The notes beneath the pieces are model-generated. The model was not told where the DNA came from. It was given only the letters and a program-made list of their open reading frames with translations, and did no database searches. Positions 8,724-17,100 of a stretch of 64,000 nucleotides of DNA are shown one piece after another (within the stretch, counting starts at the first letter, position 1; each line of letters begins with the position of its first letter). This stretch comes from Halopseudomonas pelagia (GTDB lineage: Bacteria > Pseudomonadota > Gammaproteobacteria > Pseudomonadales > Pseudomonadaceae), in contig NZ_CP033116.1 of NCBI RefSeq assembly GCF_009497895.1, positions 1,984,001-2,048,000 of the forward strand, read 5' to 3'. The translations under genes were made by a program, and so were the position numbers.

Positions 8724-11276
8724 TTACGCAAGACCTTCGAATAGTCCACTGTTGCGGGCCGCAATCAGTACGGCGCGCTTACTCATGGGGTTAGACGGGG
8801 TCCATGCCATGAGGCCGATACTTTGCGAACTGGCGTTTTGTCTGAGAGCCAAGGAGTTGATGTAGCGGTTAAATTGATGCTGTTCCTGGCCGTCCAATAA
8901 TCGGTTGAGGCGGTCGAGAGACTGCATTCCGTTAACTCTTTCGCCATTTGGTGAGCAATGTTCCAGTAGTTTGAGCATTTGCCTCCAACTCCGTACACTG
9001 GAAAGCAAAAGCACTAATGCTTCCTCCTGAGCCTCGTGCCAGCTCTCCACAAACCTTTCGCTTAACATGTAGGTCATAGGGCCAAGCGTCTCAGGGGGTA
9101 GTTTGTTTATTGGCAGTTTCTGGCCATTGATAAGTACCGCTTTGTGTCTGTTTAAATATTGAGCTAGATTTTCAGCTTCGGCCTTAGATGACATTCGTAA
9201 CCGCCACCACTGTTGCATTCTTACCTGGCCCATATCGAATGCGGTTGCCATAGCGGATCCGGGCGCGGTCGCGATTTGATAAAGCCCCTGAGCGATATAC
9301 ATAAAGGCTTCTTCGTTAACACTCAGCAAATAGTGATAATCAATTTCTGCCAATGCATCACAGAAAAGTTTCACCACTTTGTACGTATTTTCCAGGTCAA
9401 CCACGGTCGCCAAACCGCCACCCGCACCAGGACCAAATACCAGGCGGCCGCTGCAGTTAAAGGCCAGGCGGTCTAATTCGATACTGAGACCAAAATCAAA
9501 CCCTGCACCAATACCCAGCGCTGCATTACCCTCAGCCTTTACTTCAGCCAAGCTGGTCCAACTGCTGCCTGCATTCGACTGGCCGGAAACCACTGGCCCC
9601 CGACCAACCCTGCTTGGTTCGATCCATTGCATAACACCACTGATTGCTCCGCCTGCCTGCGCGCCAGCAAAGGCGTCACCCTTTATGCCGATATAACCAC
9701 CGCGACCGGCCTCAATCCGAGGCGAGCCCAGCAGCGCGGTTGAGCCACCTGGCCCTTCGTCGCTGGGTCGGTACTGAGCTTTTACTCCAGCACTTCCCTG
9801 AGCCTGTGCGCCTACAAAGCACGACATCTCCAGTTTGCCCTGTAGACGGAACACGCCGAACGGGTGCACCACGGTATCGCCGTTGGCATTGCGGTAAGCC
9901 AGTTGCATGGTTTTCCCGCCCTGGGAGGGGAAGTAGCTGTTGAGTGACACAGAGCCTTCGCCCAGGGAAAACGCGGCACTGCCTTTAGCGCCCACTTCAA
10001 TGTTTCCCTCTGCCGGGTTCCAGCTGTTGACGCCGGCACTGGCGCTGGCGGCAAACCGCAGCGCATGTGCTTCGCTTGATACCGCATAGGGCGCCGCATC
10101 ATCACTGTTACTGGTCCAGGCCGTTTCTTTATGAAGGGCATTGAGCAGGTTGTCTTCACTGCTGCTCCAACTGACCAGCTTGGCCTCCAGACTGCCCAGC
10201 GGGCTGGCCCGGCGGCCATCGTTCACACCCTTGCGAATATCGTCCAGCAGCTCTTTCGCCAATTGCCTGTTGAACGCCCTGCCTTGCAAGACCCTCGTGC
10301 TGACCTTCTCCCTCCAACTAACCTGTTCGTGAAACCGGGACGCGATGTAGTAGCGGCGATCCGGCTGGCTGAACAGGCTGACTTCAACAACTGTGATACT
10401 GCTACGGCGCTGCGAGCCACGTTGAGTGCTTACGCTACGACTTCCTGCTTGCCCGTAACGGGCATCTGCTGTGGTGCCATTGGCCAGAGTGCTGCTGCTA
10501 GCCGGTTCGCTACTGAGAAGGCCGCGCAGACGCACAATTTCAGCGTCCAGCTCTGCAAGCTTGTGCTGCCGCAGCGGCTCCCAGTTACTTTCCATTGCGT
10601 TGCCGACGTCCAAAGCACGCACAGGGCTATAGCCGGCATACCATTCACGCGCCTGCCGGAACTTGGTCAGTTGCCCTTGGATATCCTCTTCGGTAGTCAA
10701 AGCGGGCGTCGGTTGCGCTGCTGGCGGATCGACACTCAGCAGGCCGGCTTCCTGGGCTTTCTGTGCCCACTCTTGTTTTTTGCAGCGCGCACAGGGGCAA
10801 CTGGCTTCAGTATCTGTTTCCTTGCTGCAGTCCACTCGCTGAGTCGCATCGGCCAGTGTCGTCTGTAGCTCGTCCATCAGCTGTTGGACCCTATTAATTT
10901 CTCGCTTCAGGGACTGCGCTTGCTCTTCTGTAAGCACGTAGAAGTCGGGGTCTCCGGTAATGTGCACCACATCCACCAATTCCGCAGCGCACGGGCTGGA
11001 TGCCTGAGTCTGGGTTGTGCTGCAATCATCCGCGTGACGAGGTGGTGGCAGAGGGTCTGCATTCGTTAGGCTACCGGCAGTTACGACAGCTGCGGTGGCA
11101 TCGTTCGCAGCGGGTGCGCTAGCTGGCACTTTGATCTTCCAGCCAGGCTGTATATGGTCAGGGCTGCGAATAACTGGATTGCGTTGCTGCAACGCGCCTG
11201 TGCTGGTGCCATGCTGCCGGGCAATGGCCTCAAGGGTGTCGCCCTGCTGCACGATGTATTCTCTTGCGTTCGACAT
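8724..11276 (-). CDS. LysM-domain candidate T6SS effector
   Basis: 850 residues. An N-terminal LysM module (residues about 6-50: YIVQQGDTLEAIARQHG, IQPGWKIKVP) is followed by a Pro/Ala linker, a helical stretch (about 115-145), and a cysteine group C150, C160, C162, C165 in SCPCARCKK. A Gly/Ala/Ser-rich region of roughly residues 400-640 alternates short strands (EVGAKGSAAFSLGEGSVSL, IGAGFDFGLSIEL). A helical C-terminus of about 200 residues has no motif I recognise. It starts 11 bp after the DUF4123 adaptor and is the last gene of the vgrG transcript, the standard place for a VgrG-delivered cargo. LysM suggests peptidoglycan binding. The toxic activity is unknown and no lysozyme or lipase motif was seen. 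Confidence 0.7.
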   Translation of the reverse strand: MSNAREYIVQQGDTLEAIARQHGTSTGALQQRNPVIRSPDHIQPGWKIKVPASAPAANDATAAVVTAGSLTNADPLPPPRHADDCSTTQTQASSPCAAELVDVVHITGDPDFYVLTEEQAQSLKREINRVQQLMDELQTTLADATQRVDCSKETDTEASCPCARCKKQEWAQKAQEAGLLSVDPPAAQPTPALTTEEDIQGQLTKFRQAREWYAGYSPVRALDVGNAMESNWEPLRQHKLAELDAEIVRLRGLLSSEPASSSTLANGTTADARYGQAGSRSVSTQRGSQRRSSITVVEVSLFSQPDRRYYIASRFHEQVSWREKVSTRVLQGRAFNRQLAKELLDDIRKGVNDGRRASPLGSLEAKLVSWSSSEDNLLNALHKETAWTSNSDDAAPYAVSSEAHALRFAASASAGVNSWNPAEGNIEVGAKGSAAFSLGEGSVSLNSYFPSQGGKTMQLAYRNANGDTVVHPFGVFRLQGKLEMSCFVGAQAQGSAGVKAQYRPSDEGPGGSTALLGSPRIEAGRGGYIGIKGDAFAGAQAGGAISGVMQWIEPSRVGRGPVVSGQSNAGSSWTSLAEVKAEGNAALGIGAGFDFGLSIELDRLAFNCSGRLVFGPGAGGGLATVVDLENTYKVVKLFCDALAEIDYHYLLSVNEEAFMYIAQGLYQIATAPGSAMATAFDMGQVRMQQWWRLRMSSKAEAENLAQYLNRHKAVLINGQKLPINKLPPETLGPMTYMLSERFVESWHEAQEEALVLLLSSVRSWRQMLKLLEHCSPNGERVNGMQSLDRLNRLLDGQEQHQFNRYINSLALRQNASSQSIGLMAWTPSNPMSKRAVLIAARNSGLFEGLA

Positions 11277-11287
11277 GTCCTGCGTCC

Positions 11288-12130
11288 CTAGCCGTAAAGG
11301 CGTTCCAATGCGTCCAATTTGCCTGCAACCACCAGATCATCACGCGCCAAAACCTGCTTGGCTTCGGCCGTCGGCCAGGGCCTATCCTGGCTATGGAGAG
11401 CCAACCTGATCCAACGTTCGAAATGCGCTTTCTGTTCTACTCCTGCGGTTTGCGCCAGACACAACTGATCGTAAACGAAGTGTTGTGGTGCTGGCATTTT
11501 CAAGACCGCGCTGTAATCCTTTGCCAGTTCGGTTGCGATGACTTCTAGTCGCTTCTGTCTCATCGCTTGCTGTCTCGCGCTGCCTATGTGCAACCAACCT
11601 GGTTTGTGTACAACGCCATCCCAAGGCTGAAGACGCGACTGGTAACGCCAGCCCAGCTCGTTGCGCCAGGCCAGCCCGCTAAAAGGACCTAGAAACGCCT
11701 GAAGTTCATCTGGCGTGAGTGATGCGATTAACGGCTCCAACCAACGGGGCTCAAAAAAACGCATCAGCTGAGCAGACTTTTCTTTGGTGCGAATTGTCAG
11801 CAGGCTTTGGCAATGCTTGACTGCATCCGTCCACTGACTTCGATCTTCCAGATATAGGACGCAGCCAGCATGACTTTGCTCCAGCAAAGCGCTGGCGTAG
11901 CCAGCCCAGTCACCTCGCTCACCGCTTAAGACCAACGCCGGGCTGATGTCCGTCAGGGAGGCGTATTCTGTTCCAGTAAACAACGGCATCCACTGCGGCG
12001 CTCCTTGTGGAGCAAGCTCATATATCCAGCGGCTAAGTTGAGCATCGGCGACCGGGTCGATTAGAACGCAGCGCGTACCTTTTTCAGAGTCAGGTGATTG
12101 CTCGAAAGGAGACACAATTTCAATAGTCAT
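11288..12130 (-). CDS. DUF4123 T6SS adaptor/chaperone
   Basis: 280 residues from the ATG at 12130; an in-frame ATG at 12160 would overlap the vgrG stop by 25 nt and lacks a ribosome site. The domain is recognisable from CVLIDPVADAQLSRWIYE, PALVLSGERGDWAGYASALLEQ, and MRFFEPRWLEPLIASLTPDELQAFLGP, typical DUF4123 segments. Proteins of this family (Tap/TEC) hold a cargo effector and load it onto the cognate VgrG tip. Placement between vgrG and the LysM effector, on the same strand with gaps of 5 and 11 bp, fits that role exactly. Confidence 0.88.
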   Translation of the reverse strand: MTIEIVSPFEQSPDSEKGTRCVLIDPVADAQLSRWIYELAPQGAPQWMPLFTGTEYASLTDISPALVLSGERGDWAGYASALLEQSHAGCVLYLEDRSQWTDAVKHCQSLLTIRTKEKSAQLMRFFEPRWLEPLIASLTPDELQAFLGPFSGLAWRNELGWRYQSRLQPWDGVVHKPGWLHIGSARQQAMRQKRLEVIATELAKDYSAVLKMPAPQHFVYDQLCLAQTAGVEQKAHFERWIRLALHSQDRPWPTAEAKQVLARDDLVVAGKLDALERLYG

Positions 12131-12135
12131 GGGCT

Positions 12136-14229
12136 CTATCCGTGCGGGTGAATCATGCATTTGCCACTGGCATCAAAAATACAGCCATCGGCTGGCAACA
12201 GATGACCTGCCAACGCTTGCGCTCGGTATTGCTCTAGAACCATGCCCGCTTTAGCGGTAGCAGCTGCCAGAGCTTGCGCCGGCAGAACCGCGTGCACACC
12301 ACCACCCTTGCCCGGCGAACCACCGGAGTTCATCTTCACACTCGGCCCCACCAGCGTCACGCCGCCAGGATCGATTTTGATAAAGGAACCACCTGCTTTC
12401 AGGGTGATCTCCATGCCGGCCTCAATGACCATTTTCTGGCCGGCTTTGAGGTGAATTTCCCTTCCTGCCTTGGTCAGTTGGGCGGTGCCCAGCTTGATAT
12501 GTTGGCTATCGGCAACCGTCAGATAGTCATTGGCCTTGATTTCGCTTTTGCGCTCGCCGTGGGTGGTGTGGTGTTCTTCAGCCATGAACTCGCTGTAGCT
12601 GTTGGCCTCTACCCGGTCATGGCGTTCATTGCCGACGCGGATCTTCTGGTCGTTCTCGATGTTCTCGTCCCAGTCACGCTGGGCGTGCAGGTAGATCTGT
12701 TCTTCGCCTTTCTTGTCTTCGATGCGCAGTTCGTTGTACCCGTCGCCACCGCCGCCCGGGGCAGTGCTCAGGGTTTTGAAGACGCTGCGGGTTTTGTGCG
12801 CGGGTAGGTCGTAGGGAACCGGGTGGGTCTTGTGGTACAGGCAGCCGGTGACCAGGGGTTGGTCGGGGTCGCCCTCCAGGAAGGTAATGAGGACTTCCAT
12901 ACCGATTCTGGGGATGGCGATGCCGCCGTACTGGTTGCCGGCCCAACTGGAGGAGACTCTCAGCCAGCAGCTGGTTTGGTCGTTGCCCTGGCCCTCGCGA
13001 TCCCAGTGGAACTGGACCTTGATACGGCCGTACTGGTCGCAGTGGATTTCTTCGTTTTCGGGGCCTGTGACGACGGCGGTCTGGCTGCCCAGCACTTTCG
13101 GCTTTGAGTGATTCAGTTGCGGGCGGAAAGGGACGTCCCAGGGCGTGGCGGTGAATTGATTGCGGTAGCCTTGGGTAAAACCGTCTGATGCTTTGACGTC
13201 ACTGGTAACCGACTCTTCCAGCACCTGGGGCTGCTTGCCTTCGTGCTGAATCCCGGTGATCAGCCAGAGGTCGTTCCAGTCGGCTCGGGGGTGTTCGGAG
13301 AGGGTGAGGAAGTGGCCGCTGATCAACGTGGGTACATCACTCTTGCCTTCAGCCAGGCGGTAGTCACTGCGGTGGCGTTCCAGGCTGCGTTTGGCCAGGT
13401 GCTTGCCGCGGGCGCGTTCGCTGAACAGGCCGGGGTAGTCGTAATCTTCCAGATCCGGTAGCGGTATTGGCGGTTGATCGCCTTCGACCGGCTGCTCAGT
13501 CTTGTGGGCCGCCTCCATCAGCAGATGCGGCTTTTCAAAGTCGTAATCACGACGGGTGACGCGGCTGGGGCGGGTTTCGACGCGCATGGCGAAGCGCTTG
13601 ATTACCGGCTCATCGGCGACCAGGCCGCTGTCCTGAATATACGCAGTGGGGCGATCCAGTTTCGGGAAACCGGTCTGGTCGTCGCCGAAGACCAAAAGAT
13701 GGTTATTGCTGCTGTGTTCGAAGTGGTAGTGGATACCTTCTTCTTCGCACAGGCGTTGGATGAAATGCAGGTCGGTTTCGTCGTATTGGGTGCAGTAGTC
13801 GCGCTGCGGGTAATCCGTATTGAATTGAAAGCGGTAGGCATCGGCCTGGATGCCGTGGTCGCTTAATACTCGGGCGATGATCTGCGGTACGGTCAGGTGC
13901 TGGAAGATGCGTTGGTTGGTGCGGTGGCTGAGATAAAACAGGTGTGGCACCAGATCGATATGGTAGCGCGTCAGTCGCTTGCCGGCATCGCCTTGGGCGA
14001 CGCGGTGGATCAGGCCGTGGATGCCTTTGCCCTTCCCTGCAAAGCTGAAGAAGGCCGGTTGCTGGAGCAGGCGGTCGATATCCAGGTCCGGGCGTTCGCT
14101 GACCAGCTCCAGTTGGAAGTGGTAGGGCTGGCTGATGTGCTCGACGCCTTCAAAGGACAGGACCTTGAAGTCGTGCGAGACGCCGGGAATATCGAGGGTG
14201 AAGTGGGCCTGGTTGGCGGCGGCGAACAT
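12136..14229 (-). CDS. vgrG: type VI secretion tip protein VgrG
   Basis: 697 residues. The gp27-like N-terminal part (residues about 5-370: HDFKVLSFEGVEHISQPYHF, GIHGLIHRV, QRLCEEEGIHYHFEH) is followed by the gp5 OB fold (about 390-470: CDQYGRIKVQFHWDREG, SCWLRVSSSWAGNQYG, IPRIGMEVLITFLEGDPDQP) and a triple-stranded helix region (KIRVGNERHDRVEAN to LKAGGSFIKIDPGGV). A tail of about 60 residues with no known catalytic domain ends in GKCMIHPHG. It forms the trimeric spike tip. Ribosome site AAGGAAC precedes the ATG. No tss structural genes, hcp or PAAR are in the window, so this is an orphan vgrG island using an apparatus encoded elsewhere. Confidence 0.95.
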   Translation of the reverse strand: MFAAANQAHFTLDIPGVSHDFKVLSFEGVEHISQPYHFQLELVSERPDLDIDRLLQQPAFFSFAGKGKGIHGLIHRVAQGDAGKRLTRYHIDLVPHLFYLSHRTNQRIFQHLTVPQIIARVLSDHGIQADAYRFQFNTDYPQRDYCTQYDETDLHFIQRLCEEEGIHYHFEHSSNNHLLVFGDDQTGFPKLDRPTAYIQDSGLVADEPVIKRFAMRVETRPSRVTRRDYDFEKPHLLMEAAHKTEQPVEGDQPPIPLPDLEDYDYPGLFSERARGKHLAKRSLERHRSDYRLAEGKSDVPTLISGHFLTLSEHPRADWNDLWLITGIQHEGKQPQVLEESVTSDVKASDGFTQGYRNQFTATPWDVPFRPQLNHSKPKVLGSQTAVVTGPENEEIHCDQYGRIKVQFHWDREGQGNDQTSCWLRVSSSWAGNQYGGIAIPRIGMEVLITFLEGDPDQPLVTGCLYHKTHPVPYDLPAHKTRSVFKTLSTAPGGGGDGYNELRIEDKKGEEQIYLHAQRDWDENIENDQKIRVGNERHDRVEANSYSEFMAEEHHTTHGERKSEIKANDYLTVADSQHIKLGTAQLTKAGREIHLKAGQKMVIEAGMEITLKAGGSFIKIDPGGVTLVGPSVKMNSGGSPGKGGGVHAVLPAQALAAATAKAGMVLEQYRAQALAGHLLPADGCIFDASGKCMIHPHG

Positions 14230-14449
14230 CCGATGTTCCTTGTGCTGGTAGGGCTAAGAGCGAAAGCGGCCGTGCTGGGCGCGCGCAGATTATCGCAGAT
14301 CGGGGTGTGGAGTTGTGTGAGCCAGTCGGCAAAATGGGTGGTCTAGGCTGGTAGAAAGATCAATCAGATCAAGGGGATATGTGCGCAAGAAGTTGCGCAG
14401 GTAGTGATCCGCTGGGGCCGAAAGACAATAAAAACCAAGGTCAAAATGG

Positions 14450-14469
14450 ATTCCCGCTTTTGCGGGAAT
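14450..14469 (+). repeat. dRS3-like element, copy 1
   Basis: ATTCCCGCTTTTGCGGGAAT: ATTCCC-N8-GGGAAT, the pattern of the neisserial dRS3 repeat. Flanked by TGG on the left and GACG on the right as in copy 2. Confidence 0.8.
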
Positions 14470-14513
14470 GACGAGATGACGGGGAGGGTGTGTGACTGGT
14501 CCAGACCGCTTGG

Positions 14514-14533
14514 ATTCCCGCCTGCGCGGGAAT
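14514..14533 (+). repeat. dRS3-like element, copy 2
   Basis: ATTCCCGCCTGCGCGGGAAT, same orientation as copy 1 and followed by GACGGGG, so flanks are shared as well as arms. Confidence 0.8.
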
Positions 14534-14602
14534 GACGGGGGGATTGGGAGAGTTCAGTGGCTAGGGCGAAAAATCGTATACCCACGTCTCCCCAAAGCCG
14601 TC

Positions 14603-14622
14603 ATCCTCGCGAAGGCGGGGAT
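14603..14622 (-). repeat. dRS3-like element, degenerate inverted copy 3
   Basis: ATCCTCGCGAAGGCGGGGAT with flanks GTC and CCA: the same element in the opposite orientation with substitutions in the ATTCCC arms. Confidence 0.65.
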
Positions 14623-14830
14623 CCATTCGGCTTTTCGGCTGGGTAAGTGGACGGGTGGCAACTGCGAGAGGGTGCCGGGTACAGGGTTTACAAATCAATA
14701 CGGCCACAGGAGTCACGGATTACGCTTAGCGCTTTTCAGGAAGATGAACGTAGTAGCTAATGAACTGAAATCACGGCCAAATGTCATAGCAATGTACGGT
14801 CGAATCCCGACCGTTAGCAGGAGTACCATT

Positions 14831-15022
14831 ATGAGCGGCACTACAGACAAAATTAAAGGCACGGCAAACGAAGTTGCTGGCAAAGGCAAGCAAGCTGTAG
14901 GTAAGACGGTTGGTAATGAGCGCCTGCAAGGCGAAGGCGCGGCTCAAGAGGTCAAGGGCAAAGCTCAGAACCTCAAAGGTGATGTTAAAAACGCAGTCAA
15001 AGACGGTATCGACAAGGCCTGA
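14831..15022 (+). CDS. CsbD family stress protein
   Basis: 63 residues, strongly hydrophilic and rich in Lys, Gly, Glu: SGTTDKIKGTANEVAGKGKQ followed by repeating KGKAQ/KGDVK units. This is the CsbD-like fold found in general stress regulons; the biochemical role is not known. AGGAG at 14819-14823 lies 7 bases before the ATG, which fixes the start although the frame is open further upstream. A second 63-residue paralogue lies at 49422. Confidence 0.88.
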   Translation: MSGTTDKIKGTANEVAGKGKQAVGKTVGNERLQGEGAAQEVKGKAQNLKGDVKNAVKDGIDKA

Positions 15023-15038
15023 TACCCGTTTATAAAGA

Positions 15039-15071
15039 GCAGCAGCGCGACTGTAAAGTCGACGCTGCTGC
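15039..15071. terminator. hairpin between CsbD and endonuclease genes
   Basis: GCAGCAGCG (15039-15047) pairs with CGCTGCTGC (15063-15071). It stands between convergent genes and may terminate both, but there is no good T-run on either side. Confidence 0.45.
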
Positions 15072-15097
15072 GTAGCGGCAACATGTATTCTCCCACC

Positions 15098-16090
15098 CTA
15101 ACGACAATTCCCCGCTTTCCGATAGCCCCCGGCTTGCGCCTGGGCCACAGTCTCAAATATAACCCTGTTGCGTTCCGCGACCAGGTTGTAGCTGGGGCAG
15201 CCCTGCGGCAGATGAAACACCTTGCTGTTGCGATTGCCAATAATTTCACCTTGTACCGCGGCATGTGAACTCTTCGCCGAGGCAATCTGAGTGCGTTTCT
15301 CCAGTTCTTTCAAACCTTCCCCACTGGGGCGCTTGCCGATACTCCAGGTACGCTCGCCGGTTACATAAGGATTGCTGTGCCCCATCACGCGGGCAATCCG
15401 CTGGTCACGGACTCGCTCGGGCTCGGTCACCGGATATTTGCCGTACCAGGCCATCAGCAATTGCTGTTGCTGCCTGGACATGTTCAGGCCATAACGGTCG
15501 TGCATATAGAACTGAATGCGCGCTACTGTGCCTTTGGCCTCATTTCGGGGCTCGGCAACCCGCTGTTTGAAATCCACCCGAGAAGTACAGGCGCCGTAGC
15601 GGTAGGGGGTGCTGGTCAGTTGGCCAAAGTTGTAATTGCTGCGATCAGCATTGACTTCACCTACGGTGGGCCAAAGGTTGTGCATGTCGGCTTCCATCGC
15701 ACGGAACACCGGATCGGTACGAATACAGTTTTTGCGCCCGCCTTGTTGCCAGCATTGGCGTTGATGCCCAAAGGCCCAGGCCGGCATTACGTGCTCCCAT
15801 TCCAGGCGTTCGGCACGCACTTCCTGGGCACGAATCTTGTAGCCGCAGGCCGCCAGATCCATGCGGCCACCGGAACGGCCCTGCCACTGCCAGTTACACC
15901 CGCAATAAAGATCGCCAGCGGTATTCTGGTCATGAAAGACCTGTCTGCGTAGCTCTGTCTTGGCTTGATCGAAAGTAAGTGGAGCGGCTGAAATCGATAA
16001 AGACGCAAGGGCGACCAGCGCACTCGCGATAAGGTAGATAAATGGCACTGCTATTCCTATTGCTGAAGGAGCCATTACTGCGGTCGGCAT
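15098..16090 (-). CDS. endA: secreted endonuclease I with C-terminal extension
   Basis: About 330 residues from the ATG at 16090. Alternative starts are the TTG at 16117, the ATG at 16075 and a GTG at 16048; the GTG has the best ribosome site (AGGA, 6-nt spacing) and would begin just before the hydrophobic signal segment FIYLIASALVALASL. The mature protein shows the EndA/Dns nuclease core: LEWEHVMPAWAFG with the catalytic His, then DMHNLWPTVGEVNADRSNYNFG. Several cysteines suit a disulphide-bonded exported nuclease. After about residue 270 an extra segment (SKVFHLPQGCPSYNLV, YRKAGNC) resembles the small Cys domain seen in some secreted nucleases. It probably degrades extracellular DNA. The start is uncertain, the family is not. 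Confidence 0.85.
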   Translation of the reverse strand: MPTAVMAPSAIGIAVPFIYLIASALVALASLSISAAPLTFDQAKTELRRQVFHDQNTAGDLYCGCNWQWQGRSGGRMDLAACGYKIRAQEVRAERLEWEHVMPAWAFGHQRQCWQQGGRKNCIRTDPVFRAMEADMHNLWPTVGEVNADRSNYNFGQLTSTPYRYGACTSRVDFKQRVAEPRNEAKGTVARIQFYMHDRYGLNMSRQQQQLLMAWYGKYPVTEPERVRDQRIARVMGHSNPYVTGERTWSIGKRPSGEGLKELEKRTQIASAKSSHAAVQGEIIGNRNSKVFHLPQGCPSYNLVAERNRVIFETVAQAQAGGYRKAGNCR

Positions 16091-16242
16091 GGTAACTGTG
16101 CGCCTGGTGACGAACAACGTGTTTCAGACGGGTTCTGCGATAAGCAAATTGTTAACCCCATAACAAACTTGACAGAAACCTATCTCTTTTCCAGGGCGCG
16201 GTTGGTTACGTGTGCTTGAATTCGGCCTAAGGGAGGAATCGT

Positions 16243-16875
16243 ATGGCCGGGAAGCCCATCACCTTGATGATCATCGATGACCAGCCGCTGCTGAGGGCGG
16301 GGGTAGCTGCAATCATCAGCAGCAACGCTGATATTGCGTTGGCAGGCGAGACGGATTCTGAGCGCGACGCTATGGAGCTGTTGCGTGATTTGCAGCCGGA
16401 CGTGATTTTGATGCCGGTGCAAAGGCCGATCATGAATAGCATCGACGCCATCAGCCGCATGCTCAGCGAACACCCCCAGGCAAAGATTGCGATATTGAGC
16501 TCTCATCCGAAAGAACTGCAAATGCTGCAAGCGGCTAACGCGCGTGCCTGCGCGTATCTGCTGAAAAATGCCTTACATACAGACTTGGTCGACACCGTGC
16601 TTGCTCTGGCGGCTGGACAACACTTGCTACCGGCCGACATCAAGGTTGATTCGACCGCTCAAGTGAGCCCAGGCCCGCTGTCGAGTCGCGAGAGGCAAGT
16701 ATTGCGCTGGGTCGCTCAGGGCCGATCCAATCGGCAAGTGGCGCAGCTGCTGACGATCAGCGAGGGAACGGCAAAGGGGCATCTGCACACCGCAATGCGC
16801 AAACTGGGCGCGCGTAATCGGACGCAGGCCGTGAGCATTGCCCTGCAGCGGGGAGTTATCGGAGTAGAGCATTGA
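16243..16875 (+). CDS. LuxR/NarL-type response regulator with atypical receiver
   Basis: 210 residues: receiver domain (about 6-120) and a LuxR helix-turn-helix (about 145-205: LSSRERQVLRWVAQGRSNRQ, ISEGTAKGHLHTAMRKLG). The acidic pair IIDDQ and the conserved Lys in AYLLKNA are present. The phospho-acceptor position reads LMPVQRP where LMDxxMP is expected, so residue 58 is Pro (codon CCG, 16414-16416) instead of Asp. This regulator cannot be phosphorylated in the normal way and no sensor kinase is adjacent. It is preceded by GGGAGG at 16231. Its DNA-binding half looks normal, so it may act constitutively or respond to a ligand or partner. Confidence 0.9.
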   Translation: MAGKPITLMIIDDQPLLRAGVAAIISSNADIALAGETDSERDAMELLRDLQPDVILMPVQRPIMNSIDAISRMLSEHPQAKIAILSSHPKELQMLQAANARACAYLLKNALHTDLVDTVLALAAGQHLLPADIKVDSTAQVSPGPLSSRERQVLRWVAQGRSNRQVAQLLTISEGTAKGHLHTAMRKLGARNRTQAVSIALQRGVIGVEH

Positions 16876-16881
16876 ACACCA

Positions 16882-16928
16882 CAAGCAACGCTAGGCTCGG
16901 TACCTGGGATGGGTGCCGAGCCTGCTTG
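16882..16928. terminator. long hairpin after the atypical regulator
   Basis: CAAGCA and AGGCTCGG pair with CCGAGCCT and TGCTTG, with a 5-nt bulge in the left arm. It begins 7 bases after the regulator stop. Stable, but without a T-tract. Confidence 0.5.
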
Positions 16929-17100
16929 CGGTGCGCCCGTTCAGAAGTCGGCGCGCACTGAAATCATCAAGTTGCCTGGGCCAGGCGTAGCGGTTTAGGG
17001 GGAGACGTAGCTGGGAATGGAACGGCGGAGTAAACTCGTGTTCTGATCAGCGTCATCGCCGATTGATCGCGACCTGTTTGCGCCACTTTATGGAAGAATC

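Larger units (their letters stand above)
14230..14830. other. 601-bp non-coding stretch with repeats between vgrG and csbD-like gene
   Basis: No credible gene. It must contain the vgrG promoter on the minus strand and the CsbD promoter on the plus strand. The middle holds three palindromic ATTCCC/GGGAAT-type elements listed separately. Reading frames across the stretch have no ribosome sites and include repeat sequence. Confidence 0.7.

Noticed and set aside
12274..14346. Several long plus-strand frames opposite vgrG
   Set aside because: Antisense shadows of vgrG caused by its codon bias; low-complexity Val/Ala/Gly sequence.
14450..14622. Possible CRISPR-like repeats
   Set aside because: Only three copies, one inverted and degraded, with 20-bp palindromic units and irregular spacing; no cas genes.
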